Shown here piece after piece: positions 44,267 to 53,923 of a stretch of DNA of 64,000 bases. The stretch comes from Comamonas thiooxydans (lineage in GTDB: Bacteria > Pseudomonadota > Gammaproteobacteria > Burkholderiales > Burkholderiaceae_C). Under the pieces are notes generated by a model that worked only from the letters and a program-made list of their open reading frames with translations, was not told the DNA's origin and did no database searches. Both the position numbers and the translations under genes were made by a program. Numbering within the stretch: the stretch's first letter is position 1; every line of letters starts with the position of its first letter. The stretch is from the NCBI RefSeq assembly GCF_002157685.2, contig NZ_AP026738.1:3906001-3970000 (forward strand). The letters are read 5' to 3'.

Positions 44267-45175
44267 ATGGCCGAAATGCAAATATTGTTGACCAAACATC
44301 GAAAGCGCGCCACTCCAGAGCCATCTACTGTGATGGCTCCTGCATCAACGGAGTTTTTCGTGTCCTTGTATTTATTGTTGGCGGTCTGCGGATGTGTGAC
44401 AGGCGTCACTACCGTTCTCTTTGGTTTTGGTGGCGGATTCGTGGTGGTTCCACTGCTGTACCGCTTGCTGTCTACACCGAATGCCCCAGACAGCGCAGCG
44501 GGGCAGTCTGCCATGCAGATTGCCGTTGCAACATCCACCTGCGTGATGGTCTTTGGTGCGCTACTGGCAACTTGGCGTCACCAACGCGCAGGAACAGTGG
44601 ATTGGACGAATGTCAGGCCTTTGCTGGGTCCCATTGGCGCAGGGGCCGCACTTGGCGCACTTGCGGCAACCGTTGTTCAAAGCGAATGGCTGCGTTGGGC
44701 ATTTGCGGCATATCTGGTGCTGACCATTCTGGACTGTTGGTTGAGGCCTGGGTTTCTTGCTCAGCCCGCAGCAAGGCAGCACCGCCCTGGGCCGCTGGCG
44801 AATGCACTGTCCGGACTGGTGATCGGGTGGGTTGCTGCATTGCTAGGGGTCGGCGGCAGCGTGATGACCGTTCCCCTGATGCGCCGCCGTGGAGTCGAAA
44901 TGACACGAGCTACCGCCATGGCGAATCCGCTATCGCTGCCGGTCGCGCTGGCAGGAACAGGGACCTACATCGTCCTGTCCACTCAATCTCCTTTACCTCT
45001 TGGAGAGTGGCACCTCGGCTATATCGACATACGAGCCGCTGCTGTGCTCGTGGCCGGTTCCTGGATCGGTATCCGTGCAGCATCGCTGTGGATCGGGCGC
45101 ATTCCAGACCGAGTTCACGCGAAGGTCTATCTAGGTCTGTTGATCGCCGTTTTTTTGGCTATGGTGACAACATGA
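44267..45175 (+). CDS. TSUP-family (TauE/SafE) anion transporter
   Basis: 302 residues with about eight transmembrane helices in two halves. TSUP signatures: TTVLFGFGGGFVVVPLL in the first half and VIGWVAALLGVGGSVMTVPLM in the second. AAGGAG lies just 3 bp before the ATG at 44267; a later Met (44276) has better spacing. The family moves sulfite, sulfoacetate or related organic anions. It is divergent from an AraC regulator and not near the sulfonate operon. Confidence 0.85.
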   Translation: MAEMQILLTKHRKRATPEPSTVMAPASTEFFVSLYLLLAVCGCVTGVTTVLFGFGGGFVVVPLLYRLLSTPNAPDSAAGQSAMQIAVATSTCVMVFGALLATWRHQRAGTVDWTNVRPLLGPIGAGAALGALAATVVQSEWLRWAFAAYLVLTILDCWLRPGFLAQPAARQHRPGPLANALSGLVIGWVAALLGVGGSVMTVPLMRRRGVEMTRATAMANPLSLPVALAGTGTYIVLSTQSPLPLGEWHLGYIDIRAAAVLVAGSWIGIRAASLWIGRIPDRVHAKVYLGLLIAVFLAMVTT

Positions 45176-45412
45176 CTGTGCACTACTCTGCCTTCATCCC
45201 GAACGTCGGCTTGTGAACGAAGGCTCTATTTCGCCAGAGCCCCTGAAGCAGTCGTCAGCCGACTTGCTGCTTGCATCGAACGCCTGCTGACGCAGGCTTC
45301 TATAGAACCCGCACTACCGGCCATTGGCATTCGTTCGGGTGAGAAGCCTTCACGATCTACCAAGAGCCGCATGTGCGATATGGCCTGATGAGGCCTCTGA
45401 TAAAGGTATGGC

Positions 45413-46684
45413 TCAGGCAGTAAATCGCTTCAGAATCAACGACGCATTTACACCGCCGAAACCAAATCCGTTGAGCATGGCGTGCTCCATTGCATGAGCA
45501 CGCGCACTCCTGGCGATCAGGTCCAGGCCGTCCGCCAAAGGGTCTGGCTGCTCTAGGTTGAGCACGGGTGGCGCGATCTGGTCGCGCAAGGCCAATACTG
45601 TGAAGATCGCAGCAGCTCCGCCTGCAGCTCCCAGCATGTGACCCACGGCTGATTTGGTGGCCGTGATGGAAGGGCCGGTGCCTAATCCAAACACTTGACG
45701 AATGGCTGCCAGCTCTCCCCGGTCACCCACGGGAGTAGAGGTTGCGTGAGCATTCAGGTGTTGAATATCACGAGCTTGCAACTGCGCCTGTCGCAACGCG
45801 GCGCGCATCGATCGCGCTGCGCCTGATCCATCCTCGGGACCTGAGGTGACATGGTATGCATCGGCAGAGGTGCCATAGCCCACGACCTCGGCCAGCGGTC
45901 TGGCGCCGCGCGCCAATGCATGATCCAGTGCCTCCAGCACCAGCAGGCCGGCACCTTCGGCCATGACAAAACCGTCCCGTGCCTGATCGAAAGGTCGGGA
46001 AGCCTTCGTGGGATCGCCGCCGCAGAAAGTGGTCACTGCTTTTGCCGCTGCAAAGCTGCCGATCGCAACTCGGTCAATCGTGGCTTCGCTACCACCGCAG
46101 AGCGCCATGTCCGCTTCGTCATTGCGAATCAGACGTGCCGCATCGCCAATGGCCTGGATGCTGGCTGCACAAGCCGTCACCGGAGCACCCAACGGCCCCT
46201 TGAGCTGGTGCCTGATCGACACCTGTCCCGAAGCCAGATTGGCCAGGAACGCCGGTACGGTGAAAGGCGACAGGCGCTGCGGCCCTTTGCCATCCGTGGT
46301 TCGCACCGCTTCAACAATGGTGCTGAAGCCGCCCACACCGGAGCCGATGACGGTCGCCGCGCGCTCCTGTTGTTCGATGCTTGGATGAGCCCATTGCGCG
46401 TGTGCCAGAGCCTGGTCTGCCGCGCCCAATGCAAATGCGATGAAGCGATCCATGCGGCGTAGCTCCTTGGCCGAGATCACGGCTTCGGGACTCCACCCTG
46501 CTTGCGGGTCCTCCTCCAGGCCCGGCACCCTTCCGGCGATGGAGACGCCTGTGCCTTCACCTACACCGGCGCCCAAGGCACGTACCCCGGACTGGCCGGC
46601 CAGCAGGCGTTGCCAGGCCAGCTCCACATTGCATCCTAGAGGAGAGACCAAGCCCAAACCGGTGATGACTACCCGACGTCCCAT
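45413..46684 (-). CDS. fabF: Beta-ketoacyl-ACP synthase II (FabF-like)
   Basis: 423 residues starting at MGRRVVITGLG. Condensing enzyme with the Cys-His-His triad: Cys172 (VTACAAS), His313 (NAHATST), Lys344 and His349 (TKSAVGHMLGAAGG). It extends acyl-ACP with malonyl-ACP. It stands alone without acpP, fabG or fabD, and is divergent from a TetR regulator, so it may be a conditionally expressed paralogue rather than the housekeeping copy. 45176-45412 after it has no gene. Confidence 0.92.
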   Translation of the reverse strand: MGRRVVITGLGLVSPLGCNVELAWQRLLAGQSGVRALGAGVGEGTGVSIAGRVPGLEEDPQAGWSPEAVISAKELRRMDRFIAFALGAADQALAHAQWAHPSIEQQERAATVIGSGVGGFSTIVEAVRTTDGKGPQRLSPFTVPAFLANLASGQVSIRHQLKGPLGAPVTACAASIQAIGDAARLIRNDEADMALCGGSEATIDRVAIGSFAAAKAVTTFCGGDPTKASRPFDQARDGFVMAEGAGLLVLEALDHALARGARPLAEVVGYGTSADAYHVTSGPEDGSGAARSMRAALRQAQLQARDIQHLNAHATSTPVGDRGELAAIRQVFGLGTGPSITATKSAVGHMLGAAGGAAAIFTVLALRDQIAPPVLNLEQPDPLADGLDLIARSARAHAMEHAMLNGFGFGGVNASLILKRFTA

Positions 46685-46759
46685 GCTGCACCTTCCGCTA
46701 CTGAACCCAGGAGCTGGGTCCAACTTTATTGATGATGGTCATAATCATAAATGAGTTTT

Positions 46760-46775
46760 GATGATGAGTATCATC
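46760..46775. promoter_or_regulatory. TetR operator candidate between fabF and its regulator
   Basis: GATGAT-GAGT-ATCATC is a perfect 6-bp dyad directly before the TetR start. A second imperfect dyad (ATGATTATGACCATCAT on the minus strand) lies at about 46733-46749. Confidence 0.6.
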
Positions 46776-46781
46776 TAACGT

Positions 46782-47363
46782 ATGAAAGTGAGCAAAGCAC
46801 AGGCCGCCGAGAACCGCGAAGGAATCGTGGATGCCGCTGCGCGCCTTTATCGAGAAAAGGGCCTGGATGGCGTGGGCGTGGCAGAGATCACACGCGATGC
46901 GGGCTTGACACATGGCGGGCTGTACCGGCACTTCGAGTCCAAGGATGCTCTCGCACGCGAGGCCTGCCTGCGTGCATTTGAGTGGACCATCACGCCGCTA
47001 GACGGATTGGAGTCCTCGGAGGCGGATGGCGCGCCTGCAACCAGACTCCGCGCGCTGGTGCATGGCTATCTTTCTGCGACGCATCGCGATCACCCCGGAG
47101 AAGGCTGCCCCGCTGCGGCATTGGCAGCAGATGCGGCAAGAGCGGGGCCTGAGATGTCGGAGGTTTTTGCCCAGGGAGTGGAACGCAATATCCAGCGCTT
47201 TATGAGCGTGCTCCAAGGTGATGACGCGGCCAAACGTACTCAGACTATCGTGACCCTCAGCAGCATGGTTGGTGCATTGGTTCTCGCTCGTGCCACGGCA
47301 GCGGGCAACCCGGCACTTTCTGAAGAAATATTGACAACCTTGCGGGAGCAGTTAGCCCCGTAG
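46782..47363 (+). CDS. TetR-family regulator (AcrR-like)
   Basis: 193 residues. Helix-turn-helix NREGIVDAAARLYREKGLDG, VGVAEITRDAGLTHGGLYRH, FESKDALAREA. The C-terminal domain with HPGEGCPAAALAADAAR matches a TetR group that often controls oxidoreductases or efflux; the Cys there could sense thiol-reactive compounds. It probably represses fabF and itself. Confidence 0.9.
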   Translation: MKVSKAQAAENREGIVDAAARLYREKGLDGVGVAEITRDAGLTHGGLYRHFESKDALAREACLRAFEWTITPLDGLESSEADGAPATRLRALVHGYLSATHRDHPGEGCPAAALAADAARAGPEMSEVFAQGVERNIQRFMSVLQGDDAAKRTQTIVTLSSMVGALVLARATAAGNPALSEEILTTLREQLAP

Positions 47364-47585
47364 TCGCCCGAACAAGGCACGCGCTCGCACATCTGATGCT
47401 CATCTCAATTTTGAGCGTGGTGATGGTCACGGTCTGGCCCGGGCCGCACTGGATATCCAGACCGTTGGAGCACCAGCGCAAGTCGCTATACGACTGCATC
47501 AATACTGCCTTTGTGCAGCAGGCCGACAGGCGCCGGAAGCGCCCCCTGGGCTGCAGCAGAGAGCGGCTTGTGCGGCCGCTGTCGT

Positions 47586-49184
47586 TCAGCGAGCGCCGTA
47601 TTCGCTCAACTTCTTGCTGAACCTGAAGGTCCATAGTCGCTGCGCACGATCGTTGACGTCATTGGTGGTGAAGCGCAGGCTCGCCGCGCCCTTGGCGCAC
47701 TTGCCGTCGTTCACGATCTTGCCGTCTGCATCCACCATGCATTTGGTGACGTCCGAGCCTTCGATTTCCTTGCCGCTGGCGTCCAGCACGGCCAGCGAAA
47801 CACCGAAGTCGGTGTCGTTGGTCAGCGCCAGGGTGTATTCATCGACCAGTGCCAGGCCTTCGGCCTTCTCGGCCACCCAGCCGGTGGCGTTCAGGTTGAA
47901 GAGCCGGGTCTTCTTGAGCGTCACGACCTTGGAATAGTCCGAACCATTGACCGGCTTGCCAGTCAGGCTGCTCTTTTCCAGGTCGGAGCCCAGCGCGGTG
48001 ATGTCGGTGGCGTTGGCGTTGGCGTTGGCGTTGGCCGGAAATTCAATCAGAACCAGGTCGTTGAAGACTTTCTTGTCCTTGCCCGTGCCTTGCTCGATGG
48101 CGATGAACTTCCCCTTGCCCAGCGAGACCACATCACCCAGCTTGGCATTGCCGGTCTTGCCCTGGCTGTACCAGCTACTGTCCACGGGCAATGCAAACAA
48201 ACGGGTTTTCTCGGTGGTCGGGTCAAACTCCACCCAGCGCACAAAGCGGGCGTAGTCGCGCACGTTCTCCGACTTGCCGGTGGCGCCGGGAACGGCAGTG
48301 GTGGTGTAGTCGGCCTTGCCGTCGTCCAGAGGGCTTTGCAGGAAGCCGTGCAGCTTGCCGCTGGCCGCATCGATGCTCAGCCCCTCCATGCCGCGGTTGG
48401 CGCGGCGCTTGGCGAGAATGGCAGGCAGATCGGCCGCGCCAGTGCCCGGCTTGTATTTCTTCAGGATGATGCCGGTCGCCGGGTCGATCTTCACGATGAA
48501 GGGTCCGTATTCGTCGGACACCCACAGCGCATTGCGTGTGGTATCCACCACCACGGATTCTGTGTCCAGGCCGAATTCGCTGTAGCCCTTGGCCTTGCCG
48601 GGATAGGTGAAGGAGTCGTCCAGGACTTGCTCGCCCGTGTTGCCTGTGATGCCCCGTGGCTGCACGCGGCCATTGGCGTTCTGTGTGGCGCTGAACTTGA
48701 CCGGCAGGGTGGAGACGAGCCTGGCACCGTCCTTTCCGAGGGCGATCACGCCGATGGACGGAGTGAAATTGGGCGAAGGAAACACCGTGGAACTGGCAAA
48801 GCCCGCGGGATTGGAGCCGTCGGTGATCTGCGTGACCGGGCCGGTGGTCGCGTTCGGGCCGCGATCGGTGATGGCGTAGAACTCCAGCGTGCCGTCGGCG
48901 CGCCGGCCCTTCAAGGCCAGGCCCGAGCCATAGGCCGGCAGAAAGCCTTTGGGGAAATCGGCCTTGGTGCCGGGATGGAAGCCTTCGTAGGGGAAATAGA
49001 ACTTGTCGTCGAACTGGACGTCCTGACGCGTGACGACGGCGCTGATGCTGCCGACGCCGGTGGTCTGCATGACCGCCTCTGGGCTGGCGACCTGGAACGG
49101 GCGAGTGTCGGCGCAGGCGCTCAGCAAGGCAACTGCGGCGGCGGTCGCAGCCATCAGGCAGGAGGAAGAAGTAAGGTGGCGCAT
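47586..49184 (-). CDS. Esterase-like phytase-domain lipoprotein
   Basis: 532 residues. Signal peptide with lipobox LLSAC (Cys24), so probably an outer- or inner-membrane lipoprotein. The phytase-like beta-propeller domain shows SGLALKGRRADGTLEFYAIT, DRGPNA, FGLDTESVVVDTTRNALWVS, DEYGPFIVKID, NRGMEGLSID. A short Ala-Asn repeat (ANANANANAT, near residue 390) is encoded by four or so tandem hexamers at 48005-48035, which could vary in number. 47364-47585 beyond its stop has no intact gene. Confidence 0.82.
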   Translation of the reverse strand: MRHLTSSSCLMAATAAAVALLSACADTRPFQVASPEAVMQTTGVGSISAVVTRQDVQFDDKFYFPYEGFHPGTKADFPKGFLPAYGSGLALKGRRADGTLEFYAITDRGPNATTGPVTQITDGSNPAGFASSTVFPSPNFTPSIGVIALGKDGARLVSTLPVKFSATQNANGRVQPRGITGNTGEQVLDDSFTYPGKAKGYSEFGLDTESVVVDTTRNALWVSDEYGPFIVKIDPATGIILKKYKPGTGAADLPAILAKRRANRGMEGLSIDAASGKLHGFLQSPLDDGKADYTTTAVPGATGKSENVRDYARFVRWVEFDPTTEKTRLFALPVDSSWYSQGKTGNAKLGDVVSLGKGKFIAIEQGTGKDKKVFNDLVLIEFPANANANANATDITALGSDLEKSSLTGKPVNGSDYSKVVTLKKTRLFNLNATGWVAEKAEGLALVDEYTLALTNDTDFGVSLAVLDASGKEIEGSDVTKCMVDADGKIVNDGKCAKGAASLRFTTNDVNDRAQRLWTFRFSKKLSEYGAR

Positions 49185-49289
49185 GGCGGGTATGGCTTAA
49201 GAGGAAGATGGAAGTCCCCAAAAAAGCCCAGCGAGGCGAAGGCCTGCCAGACCTTGGAGATTTCCTTGCGGAAAGAAGCGTCGTGCCGC

Positions 49290-50432
49290 TCAGAATGAGT
49301 GGCTGATGCCGATATCCACACCAGTCGACCCGGTGTTGGCGACACCTGCGGGGCCGCCGATCAAGCCAATGCTGGCGCCATTCTTGTTGTTGACACGCGC
49401 AATCCCGGCGTACATGGAGGTGCGCTTGGAGAAGTCGTAGACATATCCGATCGAATACTTGTCGGTCTTGCCACCGCTGCGTGTGAGGGCCGTGGCGTTA
49501 CCGCTGAACTTGGCGCTGGCGTACTTGACGCGGAAGCTGCCTGGCCCCACGGGGATGGTTGCGCCCAGGTAGACGCCGTCCACCTTCCCGGAGGTTGCGC
49601 CGCTGACGGGTTTCCACTTAAGGCTGTTGTATCCGCCATTGAGCACGAAACTACCAAAGTTGTATGAAGCGCCCAGCACCAGGTCTTCCAGGTCGCTGGT
49701 TGCGGCGATGGCGCTGGGCGAAGTCACGGCTGTAGTGCCGTCGATCTTGCCGTAACCGATACCCACGTTCAGCGGGCCAGAGCGATAGCCCAGGTTACCG
49801 CCTATGTATCTGCGGGCCTTGCTTGCGCCAGAGTTGGAGGCGTTTTCATCACCAAAGGAAACCGAGAACTGGCCGTAGACACCGCCCAGGTTGCGCGGCA
49901 GGAAGTAGCCCACGGAGTTGCTGATGCGCGTGCGATCCACCGTGCCATTTTGGCTGGCGGCGTTATACGCAGTCTGGCGGATCGTCTGGAACAGGTTGGC
50001 CTGCACGCCGGTGGTTGTGTCGGGGCCCCCGAACGCGGTGAAGATGTTGTAGCTGGGGGTGTAGTCGCGCCCCAGGCGTATTTCACCCCAGGAATTGTTG
50101 ATCAGTCCGATAGTGGAACGGCGCTCGAAACCCAGAGAGCCGCTGCTGCCGCCACTGCCGGCGTCAGGGCTGAGGCCACCTTCGAGCCAGAACTGAGCCT
50201 GATTGCCGCCGCCGAGATCTTCCGTGCCGCGAAAGCCAATCAGGCTGGTCTTGCCTTGGCTGGAGTTCAAAGCATTGAGCCTGTTGCTGCCGGACTTGGC
50301 ACTGGTGATGCCGACGTCCACTACGCCAAAAATGGTGATGGAAGACTGTGCCAGGGCCAGACTGGAAGAAGAGGCTAGGAATGAGCCAACCACGATTGCC
50401 AGAGTACGCGAGCACGTTTTATGATTTTTCAT
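49290..50432 (-). CDS. Gram-negative trimeric porin (Burkholderiales type)
   Basis: 380 residues starting at MKNHKTCSRT. Signal peptide (1-29, ALAQSS), then the porin opening SSITIFGVVDVGITSAKSGS, NSSQGKTSLIGFRGTEDLGG, FERRSTIGLINNSWGEIRLG and a C-terminal GVDIGISHSF with terminal Phe, as required for outer-membrane assembly. General diffusion pore for small solutes. Confidence 0.93.
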   Translation of the reverse strand: MKNHKTCSRTLAIVVGSFLASSSSLALAQSSITIFGVVDVGITSAKSGSNRLNALNSSQGKTSLIGFRGTEDLGGGNQAQFWLEGGLSPDAGSGGSSGSLGFERRSTIGLINNSWGEIRLGRDYTPSYNIFTAFGGPDTTTGVQANLFQTIRQTAYNAASQNGTVDRTRISNSVGYFLPRNLGGVYGQFSVSFGDENASNSGASKARRYIGGNLGYRSGPLNVGIGYGKIDGTTAVTSPSAIAATSDLEDLVLGASYNFGSFVLNGGYNSLKWKPVSGATSGKVDGVYLGATIPVGPGSFRVKYASAKFSGNATALTRSGGKTDKYSIGYVYDFSKRTSMYAGIARVNNKNGASIGLIGGPAGVANTGSTGVDIGISHSF

Positions 50433-50829
50433 TGGCGAGATACGAACGGAACTTATCAGAGGGAATGGCGGTGGCTCTCTTGCAACCGCTGCCGGAACTC
50501 TAAGCAACACATAAGTACTTTTTGTGACGCTTGTACTGTGTGACATGAAAGTAACAGCAGCGGTGCATGCGGAGCGTTAGCTACCGGCAGTTCCTGACCG
50601 GACTGCGACAGTCGCAGATCCACCCGTTGCGGTCGTTCAAGTGTCAACGACCATGCCTGCTATGCAGCGCTTACCGGCTGGTGCACACATGCGCGCTAGC
50701 CGGATGCATAGAAAGAGGCGCCTGAATAAAAACCGACGAGGCACATCCAGCACCTGAAAAGCTCAGCCGAGCCGCGCGACTCTCGTCACTGGCGACATGG
50801 CTTTTTATCCGCGTGGAATCCAGCGCATG
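50433..50829. repeat. Gene-free stretch containing dispersed motif copy D
   Basis: CTGCGAC-A-GTCGCAG at 50603-50617 with left flank GACCGGA. Near 50574-50580 there is CGTTAGC, reminiscent of an attC core but without a matching left arm. No coding frame seen. Confidence 0.5.
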
Positions 50830-52077
50830 TCATTCAATGCGGTACAGGCTGCCGATGCCTCCCTCCTGCGCCGGCGTGCAGTCGGTGCAGCCAGGCATTG
50901 GCAGGCCCTGTCCCCATCCGGCCGCCAAGACCTGCACGTCATGCATAGGATCGGACGCCTTGGCACGCTCATTGCGGATGCGGCAGGTTTCAGGATCGGT
51001 GGCGAACAGCCCGCGTGCGAAGACCCGACCCTGCTCCGCCAGCCTTGCGGTTTTCGAAGCACGGATATTTGCAAACGCCTGAAAGACGTCGTCCAATCCG
51101 TCGCTTGCGCCATCCAGGCACCGGGCCAAATGCCACGCATCTTCCAGCGCCTGGCAGGCACCCTGCCCCGACGTCGGCAACGGCGCATGCGCGGCATCGC
51201 CAACCAGCAGCACATTCGCCCGGCTCCATGTATGCAGCGGCTCCAGGTCATGCACCGCAATCAGCCGGATGGCATCTGCGGACGTGGCACGAATGATGCC
51301 TGAGACCGGCTCAGGCCATTCCGCGAACAGATCTTCGACCTCCTTGCGCATATCTGCGGTGGGCGTGGTCTCATGTAGGGGCCGTGCCTTCGCCGCAGCC
51401 CAGTACACCAGGTCGGGTCGAATCGGCACGCAACCAAAGCGCTCGCCGGCCCCCCAGAAGTCCTGAATCGAAATATCGTCCACCAGCGCCTGCGGCGCCT
51501 GCGCCACACCGATCCAGTTCACGAAGCCCTGATAGACAGGTGTGTTGTCCCCTGCGACAAACTTGCGCGCCACTGACTCCATGCGGCCGTCGGCGCCAAT
51601 GAGCAGATCCGGGCGGATGCTCGCGCCATTTTCGAAATGGGCCACGGCTCTGCCATGAACATCCTGCTCAATGGCCGCCGCCCGGCGCCCGAACTCCACC
51701 GGAATCTCCGCCCGTACCGCATGGTCCAGCAACACCTCCTGCAAGTGCCTGCGCAGCACCGTGTAGGTCGGGTATCCCATCGTCCGGTCCAACATGGAGA
51801 TATCGAGGCCCCCCAGCGGATTTCCTGTCGCATCCTGGCGACGCACGCTCCGCAGTCGACCGCCGATGGCACCAATGTCTTGCAGCAGTCCCAAGTCCTC
51901 CAGCACAAAGCTGGCATTGGGCCAGAGCGTCACGCCGGCCCCCATGGTTGAGGGCACCCCACGGCGCTCATAGACCCGAGGGCTGTAACCCCGCTGGCGC
52001 AATGCCAGTGCCACGCTCAGGCCCGCAATGCCGGCGCCAAGTATTCCAATTTCCACGCTGCAGCTCTCCTTGCTCAT
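50830..52077 (-). CDS. FAD-dependent aromatic monooxygenase (salicylate hydroxylase-like)
   Basis: 415 residues, class A flavoprotein hydroxylase. FAD motif GILGAGIAGLSVALALRQRG (GxGxxG), the second motif PDLLIGADGRMESVARK (DG), and the third VLLVGDAAHAPLPTSGQGA (GD). The aromatic substrate is unknown; salicylate, 3- or 6-hydroxynicotinate-type compounds are possible. It is divergent from a LysR regulator. Confidence 0.88.
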   Translation of the reverse strand: MSKESCSVEIGILGAGIAGLSVALALRQRGYSPRVYERRGVPSTMGAGVTLWPNASFVLEDLGLLQDIGAIGGRLRSVRRQDATGNPLGGLDISMLDRTMGYPTYTVLRRHLQEVLLDHAVRAEIPVEFGRRAAAIEQDVHGRAVAHFENGASIRPDLLIGADGRMESVARKFVAGDNTPVYQGFVNWIGVAQAPQALVDDISIQDFWGAGERFGCVPIRPDLVYWAAAKARPLHETTPTADMRKEVEDLFAEWPEPVSGIIRATSADAIRLIAVHDLEPLHTWSRANVLLVGDAAHAPLPTSGQGACQALEDAWHLARCLDGASDGLDDVFQAFANIRASKTARLAEQGRVFARGLFATDPETCRIRNERAKASDPMHDVQVLAAGWGQGLPMPGCTDCTPAQEGGIGSLYRIE

Positions 52078-52196
52078 ACAGTGCCCGGTGCACGGTCCAC
52101 CGCGTCACATCGGGCAAAAGGGCATCTTAGATTTCGCCACCACAGAGAACTAGCATGCAGAATTGGGACGTTTTCATACCTCAAGCGGGATAATCA

Positions 52197-53138
52197 ATGC
52201 GCGATGCACTCGATCTGAATACTGTCCGTGTCTATGCGGCAGTTGTTGATGAGCAGAGCTTTGCTGGCGCATCGCGTCTATTGGCCATGCCTTCGTCCAA
52301 CGTCAGCCGCCACGTTGCCGCACTGGAGCGCAGGCTCGGCACACGCCTGCTGGAGCGAAGCACCCGCCATCTGCGCATGACGGAAGCCGGTCGACTGCTC
52401 TACGAACGAGCAAAGCCCTTGCTCGACACCCTGCTCTCCACGCAGGAAGAGCTTGGCGCGGTACAGCGCGAACTGCGCGGTCCCCTGAAGATGTGCATGC
52501 CTGGGGAGGCGCCAAGGCTGCTGGCTCCCATCCTCGCCGAATTCTGTAGCCTCCATCCAGGTATCGAACTCGAATGCGATACCCGGATGACCGGGCTGGA
52601 GGTGCTTCGAGAGGACGTCGATCTTTCCATCGTCTTCCACCGGGGCCATCAGGAGGACAGTGCTTTCATCACCCGCGAACTCGCCACACTGCCCAGCATC
52701 GTGGTTGCCGCCCCCTCCTTGCTGGCCAGGACCGGCATGCCACGCCATGTGCGCGAGTTGAAGTCTCTGCCCTGCATCACCACCCTCAGTGCGCTGAAGG
52801 GCCAGCCCTGGCAGTTTCAGGACGCTGCGGGCGAAATCGTCAAGGTGCCGGTCCGCAGCCGCTACCGCGTCAACAGCGGAGAACTGGCCGTGGCAGGCGC
52901 ACGGCAAGGCATCGGCTTCGCGATTGTGGCGGCTTATCCCTGCCAGGAAGACCTTGCTACGGGCCGATTGCAGGAGGTACCACTGGACCTGTGTCCCGCG
53001 CCACTGCAATTGCTGGGGGCATACAGCCATCGCCATTCCGTGACTGCGCGTGTCCGGGCGCTGCTGGAATTGATACAGCTACGGTTGGCTGGATCGGGAA
53101 GCCCTCCCACGGACCCAAGACCACGTACAAAGGTCTAG
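52197..53138 (+). CDS. LysR-family transcriptional regulator
   Basis: 313 residues. N-terminal helix-turn-helix (DEQSFAGASRLLAMPSSNVS, RHVAALERRLGTRLLER, STRHLRMTEAG). The effector domain resembles the CrgA/AaeR subgroup (GPLKMCMPGEAPRLLAPIL). It is divergent from the FAD monooxygenase and probably controls it. 53139-53284 downstream has no gene. Confidence 0.9.
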   Translation: MRDALDLNTVRVYAAVVDEQSFAGASRLLAMPSSNVSRHVAALERRLGTRLLERSTRHLRMTEAGRLLYERAKPLLDTLLSTQEELGAVQRELRGPLKMCMPGEAPRLLAPILAEFCSLHPGIELECDTRMTGLEVLREDVDLSIVFHRGHQEDSAFITRELATLPSIVVAAPSLLARTGMPRHVRELKSLPCITTLSALKGQPWQFQDAAGEIVKVPVRSRYRVNSGELAVAGARQGIGFAIVAAYPCQEDLATGRLQEVPLDLCPAPLQLLGAYSHRHSVTARVRALLELIQLRLAGSGSPPTDPRPRTKV

Positions 53139-53284
53139 GACCCAAGTGGCGCACCGGACTCAAAGTCGAGTCTTTTCGAGTGCACGCAGTCGCTTGGTAT
53201 GACTTTTTCAATGCCAGCCTATAACCAGGCTGTGCCAATCGTAGATCGACCCATAGTGGTGAGTCCCGTGTCGTAAAGCGGGGG

Positions 53285-53647
53285 TCAGCTTGTGCTTTCG
53301 AAAGGCCTATGAGGTGGCTGGTTGAGAAATCGCCAGGTGATGAGACTTGCAGCCAATACGCCGACTGGATACGACAAACACATTCCGAAATAAAGCGATA
53401 TGGCAAGGCCAACATCCCATGCGGCGGTTTGCAAAGCAATAAGACTCTGAAAAATGTAAGCCGCGATAAGCGCCCAGAGAAAAGTAAGCAGCCACGGCAG
53501 GCACAGCACTGCGAACCACACTATGAAGCTGGCAAGAAGAGGTGCGATTCTTTGCTGATTTACTTCATGCTGGAGCGCTCGATACAGAGCGAAAGTAATG
53601 CCAGCGAAGGGCAGGATAGTGACAAGAGCGATGACCAAAGCGTTCAT
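53285..53647 (-). CDS. Small membrane protein of unknown function
   Basis: 120 residues starting at MNALVIALV with GAGG 7 bp upstream. Three to four hydrophobic helices (about 5-22, 38-60, 62-80, 90-110). No family recognised. It is lower in GC than the neighbouring LysR gene. 53648-53923 after its start is gene-free. Confidence 0.6.
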   Translation of the reverse strand: MNALVIALVTILPFAGITFALYRALQHEVNQQRIAPLLASFIVWFAVLCLPWLLTFLWALIAAYIFQSLIALQTAAWDVGLAISLYFGMCLSYPVGVLAASLITWRFLNQPPHRPFESTS

Positions 53648-53923
53648 GTGAGACCTCACTTGAACTAAACACGGCATGACAGAGCACGGCTAGTCCGCCA
53701 AGTGTCTTCACATGCTTTGTCTCTGACTTGAAAGATTTCTTTTGTAGCGGTACGCGATACCTGAAGGCTTGAACGGAGTGATCTTGAACGTGGCACCGGC
53801 AGGACACGGCCAGCTTCCGAAAATCAACGCGGCATTTACCTGCTCAGATGCCGACATGTGCTCCTGATTGGCAATCTGTTCATGACCGGACTGCGGAATT
53901 CCCTGTAGATGCGTTGCAATCAG

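Noticed and set aside
45222..45241. GGCTCT...AGAGCC hairpin after the TSUP gene as a terminator
   Set aside because: Only 6 bp of stem and no T run.
50574..50580. CGTTAGC as an attC core
   Set aside because: Does not fit GTTRRRY fully and no matching left arm or inner stem is present.
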